Shown here piece by piece: positions 39,101 through 47,434 of a DNA stretch of 64,000 nt; position 1 is the first letter of the stretch, and each line of letters starts with the position of its first letter. The notes beneath the pieces are model-generated. The model was not told where the DNA came from. It saw only the letters and a program-made list of their open reading frames with translations, and ran no database searches. The DNA is from Phytohabitans suffuscus. Lineage in GTDB: Bacteria > Actinomycetota > Actinomycetes > Mycobacteriales > Micromonosporaceae. The position numbers and the translations under genes are program-made. The stretch covers positions 5,580,320 through 5,644,319 of the forward strand of contig NZ_AP022871.1 of the NCBI RefSeq assembly GCF_011764565.1, given 5' to 3'.

Positions 39101-40106
39101 CGCGGCCGCCCGCGACATGTTCGGCACCAAGCTGGAGCTGCGCCTCGGCGACCCCAGCGACTCGGCCGTCAACCGGCGCGCCGCGGTCAACGTGCCCGAG
39201 GGCTCCCCCGGCCGCGGCCTCACCCCGGACGGCTTCCACTTCCTGGCCGGCCTGCCCCGCCTCGACGGCGAGATGCGCGTCGACGACCTGGCCGACGCGG
39301 TCGCCGAGTTCGTCAAGCTCTCCCAGGACTACTGGACCGCGGCGCCCGCCCCGGCCGTCCGCCTGCTCCCGGCCGAGCTGCCGTTCGTCTCGCTGCCCAT
39401 GCCGTCCGGCGGCCGCCTGCCGATCGGCATCGCCGAGTCCGACCTCCAGCCGGTCCACCTCGACTTCGACGCCGAGCCGCACGTGATCCTCTTCGGCGAC
39501 ATCGAGAGCGGCAAGAGCTCGTTCCTGCGCAGCATCGCCAAGATGGTCACCACCAGCTACGACCCGAGCCAGGCCCGCCTGATGCTGGTCGACTTCCGCC
39601 GCAGCCTGCTCGGCACCGTCGACGGCCAGCACCTGATCGGATACGGCACGTCCCAGCAGACCACCACCGACCTCATCAAGCAGGTCGCCACGGTCATGCG
39701 CGAGCGCCTGCCCGGCCCCGACGTCACCCCGGAGCAGCTACGCGGCCGCAGCTGGTGGAAGGGCCCCGAGCTCTACCTGCTGATCGACGACTACGACCTG
39801 GTCGCCAGCTCCACGGCCAACCCGCTCACCCCGCTGCTGGAGTTCCTCCCGCAGGCCCGCGACATCGGCCTGCACGTGGCGCTCACCCGCCGCATCGGCG
39901 GCGCCAACCGCGCCATGTTCGACCCGGTCATCGCCCGCATCCGCGAGCTGGCCTCGCCCGGCATCATGATGTCCGGCCCGCGCGAGGAGGGCGCACTCTT
40001 CGGCAACATGAAGCCCCAGATCCTGCCGCCCGGCCGCGCCTGGCTCTTCACCCGCCGCCACGGCGCCCGCCTGATCCAGCTCGCCTGGACCCCACCCGCC
40101 GCCTGA
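36141..40106 (+). CDS. eccC: T7SS FtsK/SpoIIIE-type ATPase EccC
   Basis: 1,321 residues, GTG start with GGGGGAGG eight bases upstream. Two transmembrane helices at about 41-60 and 68-89, a DUF linker, then three tandem ATPase domains. Walker A motifs: GATGSGKSE (about 483), GGPQSGKST (about 836) and GDIESGKSS (about 1119). Walker B-like motifs: LLVIVDEF, VFLVIDGW and LYLLIDDYD. All three P-loops keep the GKS. EccC drives substrate export and recognises the WXG100 C-terminal signal through its last ATPase domain. It is a single-chain (not EccCa/EccCb split) version. Confidence 0.97.
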   Translation: MTSVIVKRPPRRAAPLLPSGEVVLDPPPEVPPASGKAWTRMLMILPMAAGGAAMGLMMAGQRGAGGPLTYVAGGMFGISILGMMGMMMMNQSGPGKKEMIEARRQYMRRLAQLRAQIRATIRQQREAIYYRHPDPDALWSSATGGRLWERRRADADFSVVRIGLGAQEVATPLVPPSTRPVDELEPLCAMALRKFVATYSIVPDLPVAIALRDFSHVYLRGADAAVHDLVRATLAQVATFHAPDDLLVGVCAQDAQRPHWEWAKWLPHAQHPAKTDAIGPIRLFAPSVTALEAMLDDVLANRPRFDPAATNAVGGPHVVVVIDGGSTAGSDHLMTDGGVAGVTILDLSNPPPRLLDDTSVVLDVADDGTISGTTMDGTTQVGRADALDVPQSEVLARQLSPLRLSATSYADASAGATIDLGLAELLDLGSPRDFDLAATWASRPNRDRLRVPLGVGPDGRPIELDLKESAQDGMGPHGLLVGATGSGKSELLRTLVLALAVTHSSEILNFVLVDFKGGATFTALDRLPHTSAVITNLSEELSLVDRMLGAIQGELVRRQELLRKAGNYASQRDYERARAAGVPLAPLPSLLVIVDEFSELLTARPDFIDMFVQIGRLGRSLGIHLLLASQRLEEGRLRGLETHLSYRLGLRTFSSMESRAVLGVPDAYELPRSPGHGYLRTGTEGLIRFRAAYVSGVVRGDGYRPTSRGRQVDPVRDFTTYYVAPPRDDKPATPEAVEPEESAVGETLLDVLVGRMEGQGPPAHQVWLPPLDEPPTLGQMLAPIVQSPDRGLTTQARSPERALHGLVGIIDKPFEQLREPMWLDLAGAAGNVMVVGGPQSGKSTFLRTLLGSLALRHTPREVQFYCLDFGGGALSAMSGLPHVGGVASRREVDKVRRTIAEMHGLMQVREATFAQHGVEGAAAYRRAKQQGRFADDAFGDVFLVIDGWSTLRAEFEDLEPMINELASRGLGHGIHILAATNRWMDVRAAARDMFGTKLELRLGDPSDSAVNRRAAVNVPEGSPGRGLTPDGFHFLAGLPRLDGEMRVDDLADAVAEFVKLSQDYWTAAPAPAVRLLPAELPFVSLPMPSGGRLPIGIAESDLQPVHLDFDAEPHVILFGDIESGKSSFLRSIAKMVTTSYDPSQARLMLVDFRRSLLGTVDGQHLIGYGTSQQTTTDLIKQVATVMRERLPGPDVTPEQLRGRSWWKGPELYLLIDDYDLVASSTANPLTPLLEFLPQARDIGLHVALTRRIGGANRAMFDPVIARIRELASPGIMMSGPREEGALFGNMKPQILPPGRAWLFTRRHGARLIQLAWTPPAA

Positions 40107-40134
40107 CGCGCGCCCCCAGATCTCTTGAGACCAA

Positions 40135-40198
40135 AGATCTGAGCTACCGCGACGTCCGTGCCGGTCCAGACCGTTGCTCCCGCGGCCTCACCCTCCGC
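40135..40198 (-). repeat. Dispersed ~65-base repeat, copy 2
   Basis: Minus-strand copy of the repeat at 30696, about 30 bases after the eccC stop. It is preceded by AGATCTCTTGAGACCAAAGATCT, itself a small palindrome. Confidence 0.75.
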
Positions 40199-40382
40199 GT
40201 TCGCGCACTCTCACTGCCCAACGCCGGCCCTTGGCCGGCTGTTCGGCCGGGCTGGTGCCCAAGTGAACGGTCGGCCGCACCCCGATCACGGCCATGGCGG
40301 TCGGGTCTGCGCATCCCGCGGCATCCCGGGTGTCCCGCCGGCCCGAGCGTGGGTTCAGCTGCGGTCAGCTCTGGCTCGAAGT

Positions 40383-40432
40383 AGATCGTGGAACCTGGCT
40401 GTCGCTATAACAGCAGTCAGGTTCCACGATCT
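40383..40432. repeat. AGATCGTGG palindrome, copy 2
   Basis: AGATCGTGGAACCTGGCTG ... CAGTCAGGTTCCACGATCT, near-perfect arms. It flanks the DUF559 gene on its upstream side. The 40107-40485 gap otherwise shows only the dispersed repeat. Confidence 0.8.
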
Positions 40433-40485
40433 GTGGTTGTCCACAGGGTCTCGCGCTCGTGGGCTGGCTTCGACACGCTTGGAGT

Positions 40486-41394
40486 GTGGATCTGGATTTC
40501 CTGCTGTTTGTGCAGGATGGGGTGATCAGTCGCCGTCAGGCACTGCGGCACCTCTCCGAGGCGGCGGTCCGGCACCGTCTAGCCTCAGGACGGTGGCAGA
40601 TCGCCCACGCTGGCGTCTATCTCACCCACAGTGGGCCGATGACCGTGTACCAGCGTCTGTGGGTTGCCTCGCTCGCGGTCGGTCACGGCCGGCCGGTGTG
40701 GCTGGCGGGGTCGTCGGCGCTGACCGTGTTGGGCATGCGCGGCCTGGACACCCGGACGGTTCACGTGCTGGTCGACGCCAGAGATCGGCCTCGCCGCCCG
40801 CCGCCTGGTGTGGTGGTGCACCGCACCCGCCACCTGCCACCCGAAGACCAACACTGTCTGGGCCGGCCGCCGTGCACCAAGCCGGCCCGGTCGGTGGTCG
40901 ACGCGGCGCAGTGGGTCTGCTCGGATCGGGAGGCGATAGCGGTGATCGCGTCGGCGTTCCAGCAGCGGCTCGTCGCGCCCGCCCATCTGGCACCTGTCCT
41001 GGCGCGGATGATCCACCTCAAGCGGCGACGGATCATCGTGGCCGCGGTGGCGGACGCGAGCGGGGGTGCCGAGTCGGTCGCCGAGGTCGACTTCGCCCGG
41101 CTCTGCCGCCGAGGAGGGCTCCCCGAGCCGTCACGGCAAATGGTGCGGGTGGACAGCGCGGGCCGGCGCCGCTACCGCGACGTGTACTTCGATGACTGGC
41201 GGCTACATGTGGAGATCGACGGCGTCCAGCACATGGAGCCTCGCTCGTGGTACGCCGACATGCGCCAGCACAACGAGGTCACCATCGCCGGTGAACGCCT
41301 GCTCCGCTTTCCCGCCTGGATGATCCGCCACCAACCGGACGAAGTACTCGACCAACTCCGCGCCGCTCTGTACACCGCCGGCTGGCGCCGCTGA
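40486..41394 (+). CDS. DUF559 endonuclease-like protein with AbiEi-type N-terminus
   Basis: About 302 residues from the GTG at 40486 (TTGGAG five bases upstream); an in-frame GTG at 40459 is an alternative. The N-terminus (FVQDGVISRRQALRHL) and the HAGVYLTHSG segment resemble the winged-helix type IV antitoxin AbiEi family. The C-terminal 100 residues carry the DUF559/very-short-patch-repair-like PD-(D/E)XK pattern: RYRDVYFDDWRLHVEIDG (Asp, then E-x-D), QHNEVTIAGERLLRFPAW. Such proteins are common orphans in actinomycetes; role unknown. It lies between two copies of the same palindrome, which hints at a mobile gene. Confidence 0.8.
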   Translation: MDLDFLLFVQDGVISRRQALRHLSEAAVRHRLASGRWQIAHAGVYLTHSGPMTVYQRLWVASLAVGHGRPVWLAGSSALTVLGMRGLDTRTVHVLVDARDRPRRPPPGVVVHRTRHLPPEDQHCLGRPPCTKPARSVVDAAQWVCSDREAIAVIASAFQQRLVAPAHLAPVLARMIHLKRRRIIVAAVADASGGAESVAEVDFARLCRRGGLPEPSRQMVRVDSAGRRRYRDVYFDDWRLHVEIDGVQHMEPRSWYADMRQHNEVTIAGERLLRFPAWMIRHQPDEVLDQLRAALYTAGWRR

Positions 41395-41441
41395 TCGTGG
41401 AACCTGACTGTCGCTATGGCAGCAGCAAACGACCACGATCT
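41393..41441. repeat. AGATCGTGG palindrome, copy 3
   Basis: GATCGTGGAACCTGACTG ... CGACCACGATCT, overlapping the DUF559 stop codon. Its left arm matches copy 2 closely. The rest of 41442-41755 holds no gene I can support. Confidence 0.75.
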
Positions 41442-41755
41442 GTAGGAAGCAGCTGCGGGCGAGTGGGCAAACCAGCGGAAATCAGTCACCACTGTGGACA
41501 GACGGCGAGGCTCAAGGCTTGCGGCACGGGCCGGGAGCTGAGCGGGCGCCGCTCTCGCGAGATCTCCGAGGGGCCAGGGTGGAACCGGGCGACCCCCGGC
41601 GCGGCTTCGCCCGTGGGGCTTGGTTGGCGGAGCTGGCAGCGGAGGTCGGGGAACTCGGCTCGCCCTGCGAGCCGCCGGCCGCAGCGGTGCCCGCGGGAGC
41701 ATGCGGTCCGCAGGTGGCGCGGACCGGGGCACATATGAGCCTTTGTCGTGATGGG

Positions 41756-42934
41756 TCAGCGGCGGGGAGCGCCGGCGTACTGGCGCTCGACGTCCGTCTG
41801 GGAGAACCAGATGTAGCGGTCGCTGCCGTCGCCGACCAGGGCGATCATGTCGTCGGCCATCACCTGGAGGAACTGGGTGCTGGGCGCGGGCAGGCGCAGC
41901 GCGCCGCCCACCAGTGCGGCCTCGGCGCTGCCCAGGCGCTGGAGCATCACCAGGTTGCAGTCCTGGATGGACGGTACGCCGCTCTGGTCGAGCTGGCGCA
42001 GCACCGTCATCTGGGTCTGCCAGGGGCCCAGCTGCTGCGGCGCGTTGGGGCCGACCAGGCCGAGGTCGTAGAGGAGCAGGACCGGCTGCTGGGCGGTCGC
42101 GGCGAGGGCGAGCGGCTGCTCGGTCGGGAAGACGGCCACGCGGTCGCCGCGGCCGGTGGCGCGCTCGCCGAAGCCGTGCCAGGTGCGCGGGTCGGAGGTG
42201 ACGACGGCGACGCGGGCGCCCAGCGCCAGTGCCCGGAACGCGACGAGCATGCCCGCCCAGGCGCCGCCCACCAGGGCCACGCGGGTGGGCTCCGGGCGGA
42301 AGAAGCGGACCGAGACCGGGCGCTGCTGGCGGTCGGCGCCGAGGATCAGGCCGGTGCCCGGCGCGGAGAGGCGCAGCTTGGCCAGCGCCGGGCGGGAGAC
42401 CGTGTGCGAGCCGATGCGCAGCCGTGCCAGCTTGCCGAGCAGGGGCTGGCGGCCGCCGCCGTTGGGTGGGCGGCGGCTGTCGTAGACCGTACCGGCCGGG
42501 CTTTCCTGGCCGGCGTCTGCGGCCGCGCGGGCACCGGCCTGCGCGGCGGTGGTGGAGGCGGCCTGTGCGGCGGTCGCCGCGGCGGCGGCCTGGCGGGCGA
42601 CGGTGGTGCTCTGCGGGCCCGCGGTGGACGGCGGCGGCACCTGCACCACGGGCGCGGAGAGCGTCGGGTCGCGGCCGATCACCATGCCGCCGGTGGGCGG
42701 GTTGGCGACCGGCACCTGCGGGGCCGGCGGCGGGGGCGGCACAGCGGTACGCGACGGGGGCGGCGGCGCGACCTGCTGCTGCGCGTACGGTGCGCCGTAC
42801 TGCGCGGGCACGGCCGGGCGGGCGACGGCGGGCGGCGGGCCGACGGCGGCGCGGCCCACGGAGCCCGGGCCGGTGGGCTGCTGCTGCGCCGGGCCGGCCT
42901 GCTGCTCGTCGTCGCGCGGCCTGGGGTGGGTCAT
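41756..42934 (-). CDS. T7SS-locus protein with Pro/Ala-rich N-terminus
   Basis: 392 residues. About 1-150 is disordered, rich in Pro, Gln and Ala. The folded C-terminal part has LILGADRQQRPVSVRFFRPEPTR split by a turn, then VALVGGAWAGMLVAFRAL and ARVAVVTSDPRTW, and ends near DRYIWFSQTDVERQY. The VGGAWAGM segment is reminiscent of a P-loop but lacks GK(S/T). Its start overlaps the eccE stop (ATGA), so it is translationally coupled to eccE. Such partners recur next to eccE in actinomycete ESX loci; function unknown. Confidence 0.65.
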   Translation of the reverse strand: MTHPRPRDDEQQAGPAQQQPTGPGSVGRAAVGPPPAVARPAVPAQYGAPYAQQQVAPPPPSRTAVPPPPPAPQVPVANPPTGGMVIGRDPTLSAPVVQVPPPSTAGPQSTTVARQAAAAATAAQAASTTAAQAGARAAADAGQESPAGTVYDSRRPPNGGGRQPLLGKLARLRIGSHTVSRPALAKLRLSAPGTGLILGADRQQRPVSVRFFRPEPTRVALVGGAWAGMLVAFRALALGARVAVVTSDPRTWHGFGERATGRGDRVAVFPTEQPLALAATAQQPVLLLYDLGLVGPNAPQQLGPWQTQMTVLRQLDQSGVPSIQDCNLVMLQRLGSAEAALVGGALRLPAPSTQFLQVMADDMIALVGDGSDRYIWFSQTDVERQYAGAPRR

Positions 42935-44205
42935 CGCGCGCCACCTCCGGTCGGGGCCGAGGCGTAGACCGCGGGGCCCTGCTCGCCGTCGAGCGGGAAG
43001 AGGTCGGCCTTGGCCTGCTCGGCGCCGCGGCTGATGGCCTGGCTGACCTGGGCCAGCTGCTCGGCCGGCGCGGCCACGCGCACCAGCCCGCGCAGGTCCA
43101 TCATCCGCTTGTCGTCATCCGGCGCCATGGTCAGGGACAGGCTGGTCATCGACGCGGGCGCGGTGGTCAGCCAGTCGAGCAGGGCCGCGGCCTGGTCGAC
43201 CGGGGGCCAGCCCCGGATCCAGTACGACCGGTGGGCCAGGCGGGTCGAGTGCCACTCGGACCAGTCTTCGCGCGGCTGCACCGGCTCGGCGCTCTGCGTG
43301 GTGGGCGCCAGGTCGCACGAGCGCAGCAGCACCTCGAGCAGCTCGTCGGCGTCGAGGAGGCGGTGGCTCACCCCCACCCGGCGCAGGCTCTTGGCCACGC
43401 GGCGGACCAGCGCGGCCACCACCGCGGGCGCGGTGTCGAGGTCGGCGTCTCCGTCGGCGACGGCCTCGGCGAGGGCGCGGGCGTCGAGGCGTACCGCGAT
43501 CCAGGTGCTCCGGTCGGCCGGCACCGGCACGGCGCCGAACCGGGCCAGCAGCTGCCGGTAGGACTGCCCGGCCGCCGACGACGGGTGCATGTCGAGGCTC
43601 GGCGCCGGCACGGTCTGGGTGACCACCTGCAGCACCGCCCCCGGCTGGTCGGCCTCGGCGAGCGCGGCGGCCAGCGCCTCCAGCGGGATCGGGCCGGGCT
43701 CGTCGCGCATGGGGGTGCTGGAGGTGACGGCGGCGACCGCGTACCACCCGGCGTCGTCGCGGGCGACACCCACGTGCGCGCCGTCGGCCACGGACACGTT
43801 CTCCACGACGAGGTCGGGGGCGAGGCGGCGCAGTGCGCCGAGGCGGGGGTCGTCACCGAACGGCGAGGCGGTGGAGCTGAGCCGGCGGCGCCTGTAGCTG
43901 CGGGTCATCATCCGCCGCTCCAGCCACCACCGGCCGTTGCGGCGGCCGAGCGTGACGACCAGCAGCATGACGCCGGCGAGGGCCGCGCCGGCGATCAGCG
44001 CGATGATCTCGCTGGTGATGCTGGCCAGGATGCCGACCACCACCACCTCGGCGAGCAGCAGCTGGGTGATGTGCACCGGGCCGAGGTGGCCAGGTCTGCG
44101 GCGGGGGATCAGGATCGCCGGGCCGGACGAATCCGGCGACTCGCTGGCGACCCGCGCGACGGCGCGAACCTGGTGCGGCGACACAGTCTGCGGCGACACC
44201 GTCAT
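42931..44205 (-). CDS. eccE: T7SS membrane component EccE
   Basis: 424 residues. Two N-terminal transmembrane helices (HITQLLLAEVVVVGIL and AALAGVMLLVVTL), then a cytosolic/periplasmic domain of over 300 residues with WYAVAAVTSS and WIAVRLDARALAEAV, typical of EccE. It is the peripheral component of the ESX membrane complex. The start lies in a 100-base gap after the EccA-like gene on the same strand. Confidence 0.88.
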   Translation of the reverse strand: MTVSPQTVSPHQVRAVARVASESPDSSGPAILIPRRRPGHLGPVHITQLLLAEVVVVGILASITSEIIALIAGAALAGVMLLVVTLGRRNGRWWLERRMMTRSYRRRRLSSTASPFGDDPRLGALRRLAPDLVVENVSVADGAHVGVARDDAGWYAVAAVTSSTPMRDEPGPIPLEALAAALAEADQPGAVLQVVTQTVPAPSLDMHPSSAAGQSYRQLLARFGAVPVPADRSTWIAVRLDARALAEAVADGDADLDTAPAVVAALVRRVAKSLRRVGVSHRLLDADELLEVLLRSCDLAPTTQSAEPVQPREDWSEWHSTRLAHRSYWIRGWPPVDQAAALLDWLTTAPASMTSLSLTMAPDDDKRMMDLRGLVRVAAPAEQLAQVSQAISRGAEQAKADLFPLDGEQGPAVYASAPTGGGAR

Positions 44206-44306
44206 GCCGTCAACTACCCCCCGTCTTCGCTCTCCGCCCGCTGGGCGGCCACCTGGCGGCGCGCGGCGCTGCCGGCCGTGCGCCTCACCATCATATGAAC
44301 CGATGC

Positions 44307-45986
44307 TTAGCGCGTCGCTCCCAGCAAGTCGTCGAGCACAAGTGTGCGCAGGTCGTCACGGCTGGGCATGCGCCCGAGCGCGCGCAGCCGGCCGGACTGC
44401 ACCTTGCGCATGCCCTCCAGGAGCTTGCGGGCCTCACGCGCGTTGCCGAAGTTCTGGTCGCGCTCGATCTGCGAGAACCACTCCCGCAGCGCCTCGTCGA
44501 GACCGGCCCCCAGCAGGTAGTCGTCGTTGCGGGCGATCCGCCGGACGATCAGCACCAGCTCGTCGGGCGAGTAGTTCTCGAACTCCAGCGTCTTGGCGAA
44601 CCGGGAGGCGAGACCGGCGTTGGCGTCCAGGAAGTTGGCCATGTCGTTGGTGTATCCGGCGACGATGACGGCCACCTGGTCGCGGTGGTCCTCCATCAGC
44701 TTGACCAGCGTGTCGATGGCCTCCTGGCCGAAGTCGGCGCTGGTGCCGGCGGAGCGGGAGAGCGTGTACGCCTCGTCGATGAAGAGCACGCCGCCGAGCG
44801 CCTGCTCGAAGACCGAGGTGGTCTTCTCCGCGGTGTGACCGATGTACTGGCCGACCAGGTCGCGGCGGGACACCTCTTTGAACTCGCCGCCCGGCAGCAC
44901 GCCCAGCGCCTTGAGCAGCTGCCCGTAGATGCGCGCGACGGTGGTCTTACCGGTGCCGGGCGCGCCGGTGAAGACGAGGTGGTGGCTCGCGCCGCCGACC
45001 GCGAGGCCGGCGCTGCGCCGCCACTCGTTCACCTGGATCTCGTCGATGAGGGCGCGGACCTCGCCCTTGACGCTCGCGAGGCCGATCATCGTGTCGAGCT
45101 CGGTGAGGAGCCGGTCGACCTTCTCCGTGTCCTGCTGGGCGAGGCCCTCGGTGGCCGTGACGCCGACCTTGAGCGAGCCGGCGGTGTCGTCGGCGACGCG
45201 GATCGTCGGCGTCGCGCCGTCTTCGACGTCGATGCCGGGGGAGGCGGTGCCCTCGACCCGGGTGCCCTCGACCAGGCCGCCGCACCCGCGCCCGAACGCG
45301 ATGCCGACGCCCGACGTGTCGTGCACCCAGCTGTCGGTGATCGTGGGGGAGCTCTGGTGGGCCACGGAGATGCCCGCGTCGCCGGTACCGGAGATGTCGC
45401 ACCGCTCGATCGTGGGGCGCCCCGCCTGGTACACGTAGATGCCCCGGTATCCACACCCGGCGATCGTCGTGTTGCGGATCGTGGGGTTGGCGCCCAGCCG
45501 CACGATGATGCCGTCGTCCGCGATGCCGCGCACCTCGCACTTGTCGAGCACCCCGCCGGAGTCCTCGATGACGAAGCCGTACTGCCCGGCGGTCACCCTG
45601 ACCTCGGTGGCGGTCACCTGCCCGCCGTCGGTGACGGAGACACCGGCCGCGTACCCGGCGCCGGCCTCGCACTTGGTGATCGTCAGCCGGGTGTCGGACG
45701 CGGTGACGGCCGGGTAGTCGGCGGCCTTGAGCACCAGGCCCTCGAGCGTGACCTCGGCGCGCGAGGCGGCAACCGCGGGGCCATGCGCCCCGCTCGCGTC
45801 GATCGTGACCGAGCCGGGCTCCTTGGCGGCGCTGATCGTGAGGCGGCGCCCCGTCACGCGGATCGTCTCGGTGTACGTCCCGGGCTCGATCGAGATGACC
45901 GCACCGTCGGCGGCCACCTCCAGCGCATCCTGAATTGTCGGATATGCCCCTGATTGTTGCGAGGAAACCGTCAGTATGCGCGCCAT
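44307..45986 (-). CDS. EccA-type AAA+ ATPase fused to a right-handed beta-helix
   Basis: 559 residues; ATG at 45986 with GGGGAGG five bases upstream (the longer open frame has no support). Residues 1-270 are a parallel beta-helix: 'TIRVTGRRLTI', then repeated ~23-residue rungs such as GVSVTDGGQVTATEVRV, GIIVRLGANPTI and GIYVYQAGRPTI. The C-terminal ~290 residues are a CbxX/CfqX AAA+ domain: MIGLASVKGEV, Walker A GAPGTGKTT (about 340), Walker B VLFIDEAYTL (about 399) and sensor region VIVAGYTND. Canonical EccA has TPR repeats in place of the beta-helix. It is likely the substrate-handling ATPase of this T7SS. Confidence 0.88.
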   Translation of the reverse strand: MARILTVSSQQSGAYPTIQDALEVAADGAVISIEPGTYTETIRVTGRRLTISAAKEPGSVTIDASGAHGPAVAASRAEVTLEGLVLKAADYPAVTASDTRLTITKCEAGAGYAAGVSVTDGGQVTATEVRVTAGQYGFVIEDSGGVLDKCEVRGIADDGIIVRLGANPTIRNTTIAGCGYRGIYVYQAGRPTIERCDISGTGDAGISVAHQSSPTITDSWVHDTSGVGIAFGRGCGGLVEGTRVEGTASPGIDVEDGATPTIRVADDTAGSLKVGVTATEGLAQQDTEKVDRLLTELDTMIGLASVKGEVRALIDEIQVNEWRRSAGLAVGGASHHLVFTGAPGTGKTTVARIYGQLLKALGVLPGGEFKEVSRRDLVGQYIGHTAEKTTSVFEQALGGVLFIDEAYTLSRSAGTSADFGQEAIDTLVKLMEDHRDQVAVIVAGYTNDMANFLDANAGLASRFAKTLEFENYSPDELVLIVRRIARNDDYLLGAGLDEALREWFSQIERDQNFGNAREARKLLEGMRKVQSGRLRALGRMPSRDDLRTLVLDDLLGATR

Positions 45987-46126
45987 GCTGTCCTCCCCGT
46001 ACACCTTGGTTGGGGATCGTAGCGACAACGCGCCTTTGGCTGTAGGCGAGGCTTGGTCGGGGCGTCCCGGTGGTCGCCGGGGCGAGCGTGCCCGCATTGC
46101 CGGCAAGCGGCCGGTAGCTACGCCCT

Positions 46127-46421
46127 TGCCGCTCGTCGGCGTGCGAGACCGCCTCTCACCGATCGTCAGAATGGTCGCCCGTCGGCCGTGTTGATCTCCT
46201 ATGAGGAGCTTGAATCGCTTGAGGAAACCTTGGAGATCCTGTCCGACCGTGGCGTGGCACAGGCGATCCACCGTGTCGGCAAGCCACTGATCGGCGGCCC
46301 GACCGGGCTTCATTCCGCGCGACGCGGCGAGTACCGCGTCATCTACGCCATCCATGACGACACGGTCGTGGTCGAGGTGGCGTACCTTCAACGTCGCTCT
46401 GACGTCTCCCGATCGCGCTGA
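46127..46421 (+). pseudogene. Decayed YefM/Phd-RelE toxin-antitoxin remnant
   Basis: Pieces of an antitoxin and a toxin are left in different frames. LPLVGVRDRLSPIV (46127 on) matches the start of a Phd/YefM antitoxin; NGRPSAVLISYEELESLEE, in another frame, is its C-terminal core; it then runs straight into the end of a RelE toxin (IHRVGKPLIGG, LHSARRGEYRVIYAI, VVVEVAYLQRRSDV). The middle of the antitoxin and the first half of the toxin are missing, so the pair is deleted rather than merely frameshifted. No function expected. Confidence 0.75.
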
Positions 46422-46428
46422 CGGACGG

Positions 46429-46848
46429 CTACCGCTGGTCAGTGGGCTCCAGCGTCAGGGAGATGCTGTTGATGCAGAAGCGCTGGTCGGTCGGCGTCGG
46501 GTAGCCCTCGCCCTCGAAGACGTGGCCCAGGTGCGAGTCGCACCGCGCGCAGCGGACCTCGGTGCGGACCATCCCGAGCGAGTTGTCGACGATGTAGCGG
46601 ACGCGGTCTTCGGCGAGCGGGGTGAAGAACGACGGCCAGCCGCAGTGCGAGTCGAACTTCGTGTCACTGGAGAAGAGCTCCGCCCCGCAGGCGCGGCAGC
46701 GGTAGACGCCCCTTGTCTTGGTGTCCACGTACTCCCCGGTCCAGGGCGCCTCGGTGCCGGCCTGGCGGAGCACGCGGTATTCGTCGGGCGACAGGCGCAC
46801 GTGCCACTCCGCGTCGGTGGTGGGCACGGTCATTTCCTCAGCAGCCAT
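46429..46848 (-). CDS. msrB: Peptide-methionine (R)-S-oxide reductase MsrB
   Basis: 139 residues, standard MsrB length. It carries WHVRLSPDEYRVLRQAGTEAPW (split by family variation), GVYRCRACGAELF and CARCDSHLGHVF with the two zinc-binding CxxC pairs, the HCGWPSF motif and the catalytic Cys in QRFCINSISL. It reduces methionine-R-sulfoxide in proteins using thioredoxin. Start at 46848 is tentative; 46833 (MTVPTTD) is an alternative. It is divergent from the gene at 46928. Confidence 0.93.
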   Translation of the reverse strand: MAAEEMTVPTTDAEWHVRLSPDEYRVLRQAGTEAPWTGEYVDTKTRGVYRCRACGAELFSSDTKFDSHCGWPSFFTPLAEDRVRYIVDNSLGMVRTEVRCARCDSHLGHVFEGEGYPTPTDQRFCINSISLTLEPTDQR

Positions 46849-46927
46849 GCCACCAACGGTACGACCGCGTCGGGGTGAGTGGCCTCGCCCCCTGATTACC
46901 ATCCGCTGACGGCATCGTTGACCAGAC

Positions 46928-47389
46928 GTGGGGGACGGATGCGCCCTGGTCAGCTTTCGGCCGACCTGGCGGCAGGCGATCGGGCACGGGCTGCGTGCCG
47001 GAGTGGTCTGTGCGGCTGTCGCCCTCCTTGTCGCGTTTGTGGTGCCGGCGGAGGTCCCGGCCGCGGTCCTGGTCGGGCCGCCGCTCGCGGCCGGGCTGGG
47101 CGGTGTCCTGGCCGGTCGCCGGGGCGGGACCGAGATCGACGAGTACGGCATCCGCCGCACCGTGCCGGCGCCGCCCGGCGTGGCCTCGTGGCGCCAGGTG
47201 GTGGACATCCGCGCGGAGCGTCGCCACCGCCGCACGGTCGTGGCCGTCTATCTGGACTCGGGCGAGACGCTGCGCCTGCCCGCGCCCTACGACGGGCTGT
47301 GGCTGGCCCGGGACCCGTTCTTCGAACGCCGGCTCTTCATGCTCGTGCACCTCTGGGAGACCCACCGCGACTGGAGCGTGCACAGCTGA
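46928..47389 (+). CDS. Small membrane protein with PH-like domain
   Basis: About 153 residues from GTG 46928; a later start is possible because the upstream ribosome site is poor. Two hydrophobic segments (AVALLVAFVVPAEVPAAVLV) precede a beta domain with TEIDEYGIRRTVPAPPG and WRQVVDIRAERR. The layout is similar to the protein at 30794. The C-terminus has VHLWETHRDW. Role unknown. Confidence 0.6.
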   Translation: MGDGCALVSFRPTWRQAIGHGLRAGVVCAAVALLVAFVVPAEVPAAVLVGPPLAAGLGGVLAGRRGGTEIDEYGIRRTVPAPPGVASWRQVVDIRAERRHRRTVVAVYLDSGETLRLPAPYDGLWLARDPFFERRLFMLVHLWETHRDWSVHS

Positions 47390-47434
47390 CCTGCTGGGAC
47401 CGGCTGACCTGCTGAAAGGCAGTATGGTCGCGGC

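Noticed and set aside
34629..39632. 1,667-codon minus-strand frame opposite eccC
   Set aside because: Only the part below 36035 has EccD features; the rest is a shadow of eccC.
41442..41755. Possible small gene between the DUF559 gene and the eccE partner
   Set aside because: No frame shows the codon bias of the neighbours.
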